Assembly (NCBI GenBank): GCA_964236495.1
Contig: CAXSBR010000015.1
Coordinates: 7,181 to 71,180 of the forward strand
Reading direction: 5' to 3'
Source of the DNA: CAXSBR01 sp964236495
GTDB lineage: Bacteria; Actinomycetota; Actinomycetes; Mycobacteriales; Jatrophihabitantaceae
Length of the DNA stretch: 64,000 nt
Made by a program: the position numbers and the translations under genes. Every line of letters begins with the position of its first letter. Position 1 is the first letter of the stretch. The notes under the pieces are model-generated. The model saw nothing but the letters and a program-made list of their open reading frames with translations. It ran no database searches and was not told where the DNA came from. Shown piece after piece: positions 25,469-33,918 of this stretch.

Positions 25469-25920
25469 ACGTGACCGACGTCGCTACAAGGTGACGCATG
25501 AAAAACGTAAGTCGACGACCGGTGCATCAGGTGTGCGACGCGAATCAGCCGGTGCAGGACGTTCCATTGAACGATCGATCAACCACTGGTCGCCAACAGC
25601 GCCCTGCGCCCGGGACATTCACCCGCCCTTGTCGGGGAAGCGTTCGGCTAGCGGGCCGGCGGACACGGTTTTGCACCGCGCGTGAGCTGGTGTGCGGCGT
25701 GCACGCCAGGGTGGCCGTGCACGCCGTTTCTCTCCACCGTGGTGCGCAGATCCGCTGGGGGTGGCGAGGATCGGACTGACGCCCGGTTCCCCCCGTATCG
25801 CCGCCCCTTGACAGGCCTGCCGGCTACACAGCTGTTACGTTTCCGCTGTGCGCTTGGCAGGGAACACTACCGGGAACGTTCCCGATGTCAACCCCGACTA
25901 CGGTGCTCGCCCAACTCATC
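25469..25920. repeat. second repeat family (R2), copy 2
   Basis: It matches 10961-11273 in the same order of blocks but carries about 130 extra bases near 25550-25680. The hairpin CGGCGTGCACG / CGTGCACGCCG (25695-25726) and the GGGAAC/palindrome end are kept. It is flanked by solitary H1 hairpins at 25388 and 26017 that point in opposite directions. Confidence 0.75.
25860..25884. promoter_or_regulatory. operator-like palindrome with extra half-site (R2 copy 2)
   Basis: GGGAAC at 25860 precedes the perfect palindrome CGGGAACGTTCCCG at 25871-25884 with the same spacing as in R2 copy 1. Conservation between copies that differ elsewhere suggests a functional protein-binding site. Confidence 0.5.
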
Positions 25921-26016
25921 CCAGATCGCGACCCGGTGGTTCGCACAGCCTGTGTTTTTGTGGAATGACGCGGTTCTGGGCTACTTTTTCCGGCGCCGGT
26001 CTGAGATGATCTCTGT

Positions 26017-26047
26017 GTTCCGGCTCCCCCCCGTTGGGAGCCGGAAC
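26017..26047 (-). repeat. solitary H1 hairpin
   Basis: GTTCCGGCT pairs with AGCCGGAAC around a C-rich loop. It lies between R2 copy 2 and the catalase gene. On the reverse strand its flank (GCGCCGGAAAAAG) resembles those of the copies at 10788 and 12640. Confidence 0.75.
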
Positions 26048-26398
26048 GCCAGTTCCGCTGACCCAGTGTCGTAGGCCTTCGTGGCGGTTGCGGTCGACTG
26101 CGTGTGATCAGGGCGGATTTCCCACCGATGACGCGCTAAGTCTGGCGCAGATCGCGGCGCGGTCCATTCCGAGCCCGCTGGGCGCTGTGCGGCCAGCGTC
26201 ATCGGATCCGTCGTCGGCGAACGGTTCAGGCATCGTCACGCTTTTGTTTGGTGGTTCGGTGCGGTGACGGTCGGCTCTGTGCGTGCTGGTGTCTGCTGTG
26301 TTTGACTGGCGTTGAGCGGTTGGGCAGGAGCCGCCTTGGCGCTGCGTGTGCCTGGTGCGGGCGTGGCGGATGGTTTTCCTCTGTTGTGGAGTGTGGCG

Positions 26399-28648
26399 AT
26401 GACCGAGCATGATTCGTCGGGTTCTGGTGTGGATGCGGGTGCGGCGGCTGCGCCGGTTGATGTTCCTGCTGGGGTGTCTCGCCGGCGGTTGATGCAGGTC
26501 GCGGGGTTAGGTGCTGGCGCTTTGGCGGTCGGTTCGACCGCGGCGGGGGGTTCGGCGCCGTCGGCCGATGCGGCCGGTCTGTCTTCGGTGGCAGCGCCGG
26601 CAGTGGTGGGGCCGCGGGCGGTGGTGGGGCCGCCGGTCGATGTCGGGTCGACGTTGACTAGTAACCAGGGTTTGCGGGTCGAGGACGACCAAAATTCGTT
26701 GAAAGCAGGCGGTCGGGGTCCGACGCTGCTGGAGGATTTCCTGTTCCGGGAAAAGATCACCCACTTCGATCATGAACGCATCCCGGAGCGGGTGGTGCAT
26801 GCCCGCGGGGCGGGCGCGCATGGCGTGTTCCGGCTGACGAAGTCGTTGGCTCCGTTCACGCGGGCGAAGATTTTGACTGATACCTCGGCCACCACAAGGG
26901 TGTTCGTCCGGTTCTCCACGGTCAACGGTTCGCGAGGGTCCGCGGACACGGCCCGAGACGCTCGGGGCTTCGCGACGAAGTTCTACACCAGTGAAGGGGT
27001 CTGGGACCTCGTCGGTAACAACATTCCCGTTTTTTTCATTCAGGACGCCATCAAGTTCCCGGACTTGGTGCACTCGTTCAAGCCTGAGCCGCTGCTGGAG
27101 TTACCCCAGGCATCGACCGCGCACGACAACTTTTGGGACTACATATCGCTGAGCCCGGAATCGATGCACATGATCATGTGGATCATGTCGGACCGGGCTA
27201 TCCCGCGGAGTTTCCGGATGATGGAAGGCTTCGGTGTGCACACTTTCCGCCTCGTGGACGCGGGCGGTACCTCGACGTATGTGAAGTTCCATTGGAAGCC
27301 GCTGCTGGGCGTGCACTCGCTGGTGTGGGACGAGGCGCAGAAGCTGGGCGGCGTGGATCCGGACTTCCACCGCCGGGATCTGGCACACGCGATCGATGAG
27401 AAGGCCTACCCGCAGTGGGACCTTGGGGTGCAGTTGCTCAAAGCCGGCGATGTCGGGAAGGTCGGCGTCGACATCCTGGACGCGACGAAGCTGTGGCCGG
27501 AGGAGGTTGTACCGGTGACCCGGATCGGGCGGATGACCCTCGAGCGCAACCCCGACAACTACTTCGCCGAAACCGAGCAGGTCGCCTTCTGCACCAGCCA
27601 CATCGTGCCGGGTATCGACTTCACCGACGACCCGCTCCTTCAGGGCCGACTGTTCTCCTACCTCGACACCCAGATCGGGCGTTTCCACAGCGCCAACTTC
27701 CATCAGCTGCCGATCAATCAGAGCCAGGCGCCGGTGAACAACTATCAGCAGGACGGGTTCATGCGGTACGCGAACCGCCCCGGCAACATCAACTACGAGC
27801 CCAACTCTTTAGGGGGCGACGCCGCCGAGGCATCGGCCGCCCACGGTGGGTTCGTGACGTACCCGGAGGTGGTCCAGGGTCGCAAGGGGCGGGCGCGGCC
27901 GGCCAGCTTCGGCGACCACTTCAGTCAGGCGACGTTGTTCTACCGCAGCATGACCGAGCCGGAGAAGCAGCACATCGTCACCGCGCTGCGCTTCGAGTTG
28001 GGCAAGGTGAGGGCTATCGAGGTGAAGAAGAGGATGCTCGTCCTGCTCGCGAAGGTGGACCCGACGTTGGTACGTGAGGTCGCCGCAGGCCTGGGTCTTG
28101 CCGTACCGCCCGGTCACGTCACCCGCGGTGTAGGCAGCTCCCCGGCCTTAAGCCAGAACCACACACCGAAATCGCCGAAGACCCGCCGGGTGGCGATCCT
28201 CACCGCCGACGGCGCGAGCGGCGCCGACATCGCCGGCATGCAACGCCAGTTGCACGCCGCCGGCGTCGGCTCCGACGTGATCGCACCACACGAAGGCACT
28301 ATCACCACGACAGCTGGGCCGGTGACCGTCAACTACAGCTTGCTCACCACCCGGTCGGTTCAGTACGACGCCATCTACGTGCCTGGCGGGAAACGGGCTG
28401 TCACCGCGTTGAGCGCGAACGGCGAGGCCCTGCACTTCATCGAAGAGGCCTACAAGCATTACAAGTCCATCGCCGCTACCAGCGACGGCCACAACCTGGT
28501 CCGCACCGCGATCGGTTTCGGAGATCCACTCAGCCAACCCGGCGTGGTCACCGGTCCGACCGCCGCGGTCACGGCGGGAGCGTTCCTCACCGCGATCACC
28601 ACCGACCGCCACTGGACACGCCAACTGACCGGGCGGGTGTCGGCGTAA
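26399..28648 (+). CDS. katE: Tat-exported large-subunit (HPII-type) catalase
   Basis: From ATG 26399 (GGAG upstream) the protein has 749 residues. A twin-arginine signal is visible at residues 27-50 (SRRRLMQVAGLGAGALAVG). The catalase core at about 95-570 shows the active-site His in RVVHARGAGAHG, FIQDAIKFPD and the proximal haem Tyr in LFSYLDTQIGR. The C-terminal 150 residues form the DJ-1/PfpI-like domain of clade 2 catalases (VAILTADGASGAD, YDAIYVPGG). It degrades hydrogen peroxide. Clade 2 catalases are usually cytosolic, so a Tat signal suggests action outside the membrane. The longer frame from 26312 adds residues before the Tat signal and is unlikely. Confidence 0.93.
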   Translation: MTEHDSSGSGVDAGAAAAPVDVPAGVSRRRLMQVAGLGAGALAVGSTAAGGSAPSADAAGLSSVAAPAVVGPRAVVGPPVDVGSTLTSNQGLRVEDDQNSLKAGGRGPTLLEDFLFREKITHFDHERIPERVVHARGAGAHGVFRLTKSLAPFTRAKILTDTSATTRVFVRFSTVNGSRGSADTARDARGFATKFYTSEGVWDLVGNNIPVFFIQDAIKFPDLVHSFKPEPLLELPQASTAHDNFWDYISLSPESMHMIMWIMSDRAIPRSFRMMEGFGVHTFRLVDAGGTSTYVKFHWKPLLGVHSLVWDEAQKLGGVDPDFHRRDLAHAIDEKAYPQWDLGVQLLKAGDVGKVGVDILDATKLWPEEVVPVTRIGRMTLERNPDNYFAETEQVAFCTSHIVPGIDFTDDPLLQGRLFSYLDTQIGRFHSANFHQLPINQSQAPVNNYQQDGFMRYANRPGNINYEPNSLGGDAAEASAAHGGFVTYPEVVQGRKGRARPASFGDHFSQATLFYRSMTEPEKQHIVTALRFELGKVRAIEVKKRMLVLLAKVDPTLVREVAAGLGLAVPPGHVTRGVGSSPALSQNHTPKSPKTRRVAILTADGASGADIAGMQRQLHAAGVGSDVIAPHEGTITTTAGPVTVNYSLLTTRSVQYDAIYVPGGKRAVTALSANGEALHFIEEAYKHYKSIAATSDGHNLVRTAIGFGDPLSQPGVVTGPTAAVTAGAFLTAITTDRHWTRQLTGRVSA

Positions 28649-29219
28649 CCCTGTCTAGAACCCCCGACCGCATCGGCCCCTTCAGCCCATCCGTCGCCGC
28701 CCCAGCACACGATCCTAGGTAGCACGGATCGCCCAGCAGGCGAGTCGCCCTGGGCCAATATGTCTGTTTCTACAACGTGCCACCTGCAACTGATGTCGGG
28801 TGGCGACGTCGTCGACATCGTCGTGCGCCTCGGCTCGACGATGCTCCCGGTTGGCCACGGCGCTTACATCGACGCCCTCCCATATCCCAAGATCAACTGG
28901 CTTGGAACTGAGTTCGGGCTCAGCGTTCGCTGTCTGGCCGTTCACGTTCCCTAACGCTCCGCTACCGACCCGTTTGGCCAGGCCTGCAGCTACCGGTTAT
29001 GGCGCCACTGTCCACATTGCGTGCCGGCCCCATCCGGTGCCGTGCCAGTAGCGTCACTGGAGGGCGTGACAGTAAAGCGTCACACCGCCGCCGCTTCACA
29101 AGCCCGGCGGCTTGGCCTTCCGTCGTGTGCGTGGTGTGCTACGCCGCCACGGGAGGCTTACTAGAAGTCCAGCACGGCATGTGCCTTCGCGCATCGCCGC
29201 CCTAGGGGAGGAACCCGCC
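28649..29219. other. gene-free stretch with alternating GTCAC/GTGAC motifs
   Basis: No convincing gene lies here. Near 29049-29083 GTCAC, GTGAC and GTCAC follow each other at about 13-bp intervals, which could be a regulator site for the dehydrogenase downstream; this is weak. The segment ends with the GGGGAGGAA ribosome binding site of that gene. Confidence 0.35.
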
Positions 29220-30374
29220 GTGAAAGCAGTCGTGTTTAAGGGTCCGTTTGAGCTCGCGGTTGAGGAGGTCCAGGACGCGGAAGTTCAAGGTCCGCTCGAC
29301 GCGGTCATCCGTATCACTACCGCCAACATCTGCGGATCGGATCTGCACCCGTACGAGGGGCGCGTCGAGTTCGACGCCGGCATGGTGCTGGGTCACGAGA
29401 ACATGGGCGTGGTGGAAGAAGTCGGGTCCGGCGTCGAGCGGATCAAGGTCGGGGACCGGGTGTCGGTGCCGTTCAACTTGGCCTGCGGGACCTGCCGCAA
29501 CTGCAACGACGGGTGGACGTCGGCGTGCCTGCGGGCCAACCCGAGCGGCCAGCCCGGTGCCGGGTACGGCTATCCGATGATGGGCCCGTACTGGGGCGGT
29601 CAGGCGGAGCTGCTGCGGGTGCCGTGGGCCGACTTCAACCTGCTCGAGCTGCCCGCGGGTAGCGAGCACGAGGCGGACTTCGCGATGCTGTCTGACATCT
29701 TCCCGACCGGATACCACGGCACCGAGCTCGCGCAGGTGTCGCCGGGTAAGACGGTGGCGATCTTCGGCGCCGGGCCGGTCGGGCTGATGGCCGCGCTGAG
29801 CGCGAACCTGCGCGGCGCGTCGCAGACATTCGTCGTGGACTTCCACACCGACCGGTTGGCGTTGGCGCAGACGATGGGCGCCACCGCGATCGACCTGCGC
29901 ACGGTCGACGTCGTCGAGGCGATCATGGCCGCCACCGACGGGTTCGGCGTGGACTGCGGCGTCGAGGCGGTCGGTTTCCAGGCCCACGACCCCAGCGGGC
30001 AGGAACACCCGTCGATGGTGCTGGACAGTCTGGTGCAGGTGGTCCGGGCGACCGGCAGCATCGGTGTGGTCGGGGTGTACGAGCCCGAGGACGACGGCGC
30101 AGCCACCGAGGATGCCAAGAAAGGCCGGATCGATTTCGACTTCGGCACCGCGTTCAGCAAGGGGATCACCATCGGCACCGGCCAGTGCCCGGTCAAGAAG
30201 TACAACCGGCACCTGCGCGACCTCATCATTCGCGGTCAGGCCACGCCCTCAGACATCGTCTCCCACGAGGTGTCCCTCGACGACGCCGTCGACGCCTACG
30301 ACAAGTTCGACAAGCGTGTCGAGGGCTACACCAAGGTGCTGCTACACCCAGGCAACTCCGCGGGCGGTGCCTGA
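29220..30374 (+). CDS. zinc-dependent alcohol / glutathione-independent formaldehyde dehydrogenase
   Basis: GTG 29220 follows a strong GGGGAGGAA site and gives 384 residues. The zinc-dependent medium-chain dehydrogenase signature is complete: catalytic-zinc ligands in NICGSDLH and GHE, the structural zinc loop CGTCRNCNDGWTSAC, and the Rossmann motif FGAGPVGLMA. The long insertion after the structural zinc and the FPTGYHG and GTGQCPVKKYNRHLRD segments point to the subfamily of glutathione-independent formaldehyde dehydrogenases. It probably oxidises a small aldehyde or alcohol with NAD. Next to a catalase it may serve detoxification. A longer frame from 29112 is not supported. Confidence 0.88.
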   Translation: MKAVVFKGPFELAVEEVQDAEVQGPLDAVIRITTANICGSDLHPYEGRVEFDAGMVLGHENMGVVEEVGSGVERIKVGDRVSVPFNLACGTCRNCNDGWTSACLRANPSGQPGAGYGYPMMGPYWGGQAELLRVPWADFNLLELPAGSEHEADFAMLSDIFPTGYHGTELAQVSPGKTVAIFGAGPVGLMAALSANLRGASQTFVVDFHTDRLALAQTMGATAIDLRTVDVVEAIMAATDGFGVDCGVEAVGFQAHDPSGQEHPSMVLDSLVQVVRATGSIGVVGVYEPEDDGAATEDAKKGRIDFDFGTAFSKGITIGTGQCPVKKYNRHLRDLIIRGQATPSDIVSHEVSLDDAVDAYDKFDKRVEGYTKVLLHPGNSAGGA

Positions 30375-30619
30375 CCACAGCGGCGCGGCGGCGTGACCGC
30401 CACGACGGGTCGGGCCCACAGCCAGCGGCGTTGCCCGACACCAGCACGTCGGCCGGACGTTTGCTGTTCGACATCCTGGCGTCGCAGCCGCGCTCGAGCG
30501 CGGCGTCATGCTGCCCAGCGGTGGTGGGTAACGCGACGGAGGGATTCCTAAAGCGATGAACGACGGAGCCAGTAGCGGACCGTAGACGACGCCGACCTCA
30601 GCGGCAGGTGGTGGGTCAG

Positions 30620-30907
30620 TCATACAAGGGCCGACGAGAGGAGTGCGGCGAATTCGTGGGGTGCCTCTACGGGCGTGAAGTGGCCGATCCCGCCAAGTCG
30701 GCCTGCCAACGTACCGAACACCGGCATTGCCACCGCGGACATCAGCGCCCACGCCGTCAGCACCCAGGCGGTCTGGCCGAAGGGCACATGCAGCCCCGAC
30801 GCCAGGTCGGGCAGTGCCACCGTGGGGGCGCCCAGTGCGACGAAACCCGGAGTCAGCAGCGCACCGAAGACCACACCCAGCAGCACTGGCGAGGATCTGC
30901 CGCTCAT
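30620..30907 (-). pseudogene. chimeric remnant: MFS transporter start joined to alpha/beta-hydrolase end
   Basis: Residues 1-70 or so (VLLGVVFGALLTPGFVALG, then TAWVLTAWALMSAVAMPVFG and TLAGRLG) are the first two membrane helices of an EmrB/QacA-type MFS transporter. The next residues (GIGHFTPVEAPHEFAALL) are the C-terminal His region of an alpha/beta hydrolase. An internal deletion spanning the rest of both genes would create exactly this frame. Neither part can be functional alone. It lies divergently from a truncated LysR gene that may once have controlled these genes. Confidence 0.65.
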
Positions 30908-31128
30908 CCGGACAGCACCGAGATGACAAGCTCGGCGGTCGCCGTGGAATCCTTCAAGTTTTCGGGTGGATCCGACTTTCGGGGTATCAATGGGGGCTTG
31001 TGGGCCATATTTTCAGCGAACCATGCGCGGCGACCGGCTATCTATGACCAATAGCTAACCGATCGTTCAGCTTGGTTCAACGATCCTGCGTCCGGTTACC
31101 AATCCGACGATTGGTGAAGACTGCCACC

Positions 31129-31580
31129 ATGGTGGAAGGTCGCGATCTCACGTTCTTCGTCACGGTAGCCGAGGAGTTCCACTTCGGTCGTGCGGCGTCG
31201 CGTCTGCACATCACGCCCGCGTCGGTAACCCAACGCATCCAGGACCTCGAGGCCGAACTGGCTGTCCGCCTGTTCGATCGCAGCAGCCGCAGGGTCACCC
31301 TGACACCGGCTGGCCGACAGCTGCTGCCGACAGCGCGCAGCGGACTGCAGGGCCTCACCGCGGTGACGGAACTCGCCCGATCCCTCGAGCTGGGCGCCAC
31401 CGGCCACGCACGCATCGGTCTAGCGCCCAACCTCTGTGACGTCGGCGCCCGACTGATCGGTGAGCTGGTCGCAGCGCTGCCAGGCCTGGAGACCGTCGGT
31501 GCGTCAATGTGGAGCGCAGAGGCCCAGGACGCGCTACTCGCCGGGGACATCGAGGTCGCTGTCCGCGATCGACGCGGCGT
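31129..31580 (+). pseudogene. LysR-type regulator, truncated by IS30 remnant
   Basis: ATG 31129 opens a LysR N-terminus: the winged HTH is clear (FFVTVAEEFHFGRAASRL, then VTQRIQDLEAELAVRLFDR and TLTPAGRQLLP), followed by the beginning of the effector domain up to about AGDIEVAVRD. After about 31575 the frame loses all LysR likeness and runs antisense to transposase sequence. The effector-binding domain is therefore missing and the gene is dead or encodes a short DNA-binding fragment. Confidence 0.75.
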
Positions 31581-31775
31581 AGGCGGTTGCCTCTGCTTCT
31601 GCTCGTTCGATAGCGCGTTCGGCTGTGGGAGCACGCCAAAGGGTGATGCGCTCCTCGTAGCGGTTGCCACCGGTTGCCGGTGGCGGTCCGGAAGCAAACG
31701 CACCGGACCGCGTACCAGGCGAGTTGCTCGGTGTTGCTCACGGGCGTTGAGATTGCCATACCGACGCGACGGTGA

Positions 31776-32208
31776 TCAGGTTGCCCGGCATAGCGCTGCG
31801 GCAGGGGTGGCGTACGCCAATGCCTTTGCGCGGTCGAGTGTTGAGGTGCTCCATTACGGCGGTGACGTGGGCTGCTGAGTGTGCGGACCGGTCGGTGCCT
31901 TCCGGGTAGAACTGGCGGACGAGACCGTTGACGTTTTCGTTGGCTCCGCGCTGCCAGGGGCTGGAACGTTCGGCGAAGTAGATGGTCATGCCGGTCGCGG
32001 CGGCCAGTTCGCGGTGACGCGCCATCTCTACGCCTTGGTCCCAGGTGAAGGTTCGGGTCAGATGCGCGGGAAGGTGCGCGAACGCGGCGGTGACGGCGGT
32101 GTTGACGCTGAGCGCGGTGTGATCGATAGGCAGGTTGACGATGATGCCGTAGTGGGTGACGCGTTCGCGCAGGGTGACCATGGCTGAGCGACCACTGGTT
32201 ATCCGGCT
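31776..32208 (-). mobile_element. IS30-family transposase C-terminal remnant
   Basis: The frame is open from 32208 and encodes the DDE domain of IS30-type transposases: GRSAMVTLRERVTHYG, the Asp in TFTWDQGVEMARHRE and the Glu in SSPWQRGANENVNGLVR, then LNTRPRK. The N-terminal HTH half and the first catalytic Asp are absent because a stop precedes SGRSAM. A one-base shift after RPRK explains the loss of the natural end (ALAYATPAAALCRAT, stop 31776-31778). It probably disrupted the LysR gene and is immobile. Confidence 0.75.
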
Positions 32209-32338
32209 TCAGGCCGATGGAAATGCGACGAGCTAGTAGTGCCGATCCCGCCCACCGTAGTTCCGCCTATCACCAATAGCCGCCTTAAATTCGCCACCCG
32301 TCTAACGATGTGACTTCAACGGGGCGCGTGGCGGTAGG

Positions 32339-32739
32339 CCAGTCATTGAAATTTGAGGGGCAGCGTGCGGGTCCCCCAACCACAGCACGCCGCCAACCGT
32401 CTCCGGTGTCGCCAGTACCTGCTACCCCCGTAGCCGGACCTGCCCCGGGGATACAGGGCAAGCGACATTAGGTACCGAATTCATGGTCAACGGTAGCCGG
32501 TGGAGAATCGTTCAACCAAATTACGGGCGCCCAGTCGTCCACGCGGTGGGTAACCAGACCACCTCATTCACAGAATTGCGCACAAAGCTGTAAGAGTATT
32601 GATGACGAAACTGTGGAAAATTCAATTCACCACCCGCGGGAGGTTCAGGAAGAATGTGACCGTTGCGCTTTGACGAGGTCGGCCCCAAATTGACATGATC
32701 ATCTTGTTCCGGCTTCCTTCCCCCAAGGGCAGCCGGAAC
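32339..32739 (-). repeat. structured repeat, copy 4 (about 400 bp)
   Basis: This copy is minus-oriented. H1 is at 32706-32739 beside TTGACATGATCAT. CACAG / CTGTG flank the middle. The local hairpin before the core is TGCCC / GGGCA. The core is intact (CAGTACCTGCTACCCCC, plus strand, 32413-32429), and the terminal hairpin pairs GCGTGC with GCACGC around a loop shared with copy 3 (TGGTTGGGGGA). Confidence 0.8.
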
Positions 32740-33051
32740 GTCCTTTGTTACGCCGGTCCGGCTTCGAACCGGTGCGCCTGTCTGGGTGCGTCTCCGCTCT
32801 GACCGGCGCCGCGAAGCACCGCGCGCGCGGCAGGGGCCAGCAGTTCGGGCCCCAACCTGGAGGCACAGTGACTGATGCCAGGCGCGGCAAGGTCTTCTAC
32901 AGATGAACCTGGGTACCGCGTGCTGCGCCCGGGTGACCAGCTGGTGCGCTCGCTGCCGCATCGACCGGGGCTCGGCGTCGTCGGGCGGGCAGCTCAGAGC
33001 GTCCCGCGCGGCCTTCTCCGCTTCCCGACGGGCACGCCGCACATCCGTCAC
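32521..33051 (-). CDS. hypothetical Arg-rich protein running into repeat copy 4
   Basis: GTG 33051 overlaps the stop of the small gene upstream (GTGA) and has AAAGGG upstream. The first 45 or so residues (MTDVRRARREAEKAARDAL onward) form a charged helix and look genuine. After that the frame becomes Arg/Ser-rich and enters the H1 hairpin and middle part of repeat copy 4. The 176-residue product may therefore be an artefact of a gene whose end was replaced by the repeat. The family is not recognised. Confidence 0.25.
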   Translation of the reverse strand: MTDVRRARREAEKAARDALSCPPDDAEPRSMRQRAHQLVTRAQHAVPRFICRRPCRAWHQSLCLQVGARTAGPCRARGASRRRSERRRTQTGAPVRSRTGVTKDVPAALGGRKPEQDDHVNLGPTSSKRNGHILPEPPAGGELNFPQFRHQYSYSFVRNSVNEVVWLPTAWTTGRP

Positions 33052-33203
33052 CGGTTGATCCCTTTCCCTCGCTGATCGGCTGTTAGTAGTGCCGCCCGAA
33101 GGCGGACCGTCTCACCCATCGTCGGGTTCAGCGCCGCGACGATCAGGCCGGCGGCGAATCCGAGAATGACGAACCCGACGATTACGCCGGTGAGCAGGCG
33201 CAT
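33048..33203 (-). CDS. small single-helix membrane protein
   Basis: From ATG 33203 the 51-residue product is almost entirely one membrane helix (LLTGVIVGFVILGFAAGLI) with a basic tail. The same frame remains open to about 33310 with an acidic, plausible N-terminal extension (ELSESPAGEPSDTDDTAVK), but no ATG or GTG is available there, so the real start may be mutated or use a rare codon. Its stop overlaps the GTG of the next frame (GTGA). Function unknown. Confidence 0.35.
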   Translation of the reverse strand: MRLLTGVIVGFVILGFAAGLIVAALNPTMGETVRLRAALLTADQRGKGINR

Positions 33204-33724
33204 GTTTTGCTTAACGGCGGTGTCGTCGGTGTCCGAAGGTTCCCCGGCGGGGGACTCGCTCAGTTCAGGCCCCGACGTGACCTCATCACCTTTCGGCCGC
33301 CTCCTGGCAGCCCATACGCAGAATGAAGATCCAGCCTTCCAACCGTGTACTGGAGTACCACTTCACCATCACTAGAACGGGTATGTGTCACATCGCGGTT
33401 AACCGCGCCTGCGGCCGACATGCGCGGCAGCACCGCTCGACCAGGTGTGGGGGTAGTGGCGGTTTCCTCACCACGTCAACGCATGCTACAAGTTCAGCCC
33501 GGCGATAAGCCGGTCACAATTTGGTTGCCGTCCATCGCCTTCAACATCAGACGCTTGGGCAAGAGTCTGACGCGCTATGACCGATGCTTTCTAGCTGCCA
33601 TCGGCGTTCGCGACGCGCGGTGATCACTGGAAAGTAACTCACTGATGTGGCCGTGCATGTCGGTGTTTCCGCAAAATGTCGCATTGGGGATGACGACATC
33701 GGCCGCGGTTGCCATGATCACTGT

Positions 33725-33759
33725 GTTCCGGCTTTCTCTCCCCCGGGAGAAGCCGGAAC
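33725..33759 (-). repeat. solitary H1 hairpin, long stem
   Basis: GTTCCGGCTTTCTC pairs with GAGAAGCCGGAAC (one bulge) and follows GCCATGATCACTG. It is 160 bp upstream of the NERD gene. No core or terminal hairpin follows on the reverse strand. Confidence 0.75.
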
Positions 33760-33823
33760 GTTGTCGAGGCATTGGCTCGGCGGGGAAACCATTCCAGTTA
33801 TGCCCAGACGGTAAGCCGTGTCT

Positions 33824-33858
33824 CGGCAGTCGGCAGTCGGCAGTCGGCAGCTGGCAGC
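33824..33858 (+). repeat. 7-bp tandem repeat, 5 copies
   Basis: CGGCAGT is repeated three times and followed by CGGCAGC and TGGCAGC. It lies in the untranslated stretch before the NERD gene start and could vary in copy number. Confidence 0.8.
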
Positions 33859-33918
33859 CTGGTGGGCTCAGATGTCTGCTTGCCCGGTCGATTCGCTAGG
33901 TGTGGCGGAGCGGGCACG

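Noticed and set aside
29202..30212. A 336-residue minus-strand frame opposite the dehydrogenase
   Set aside because: It is antisense to a gene with complete zinc and NAD motifs and has the His/Arg/Val-rich composition of a shadow frame.
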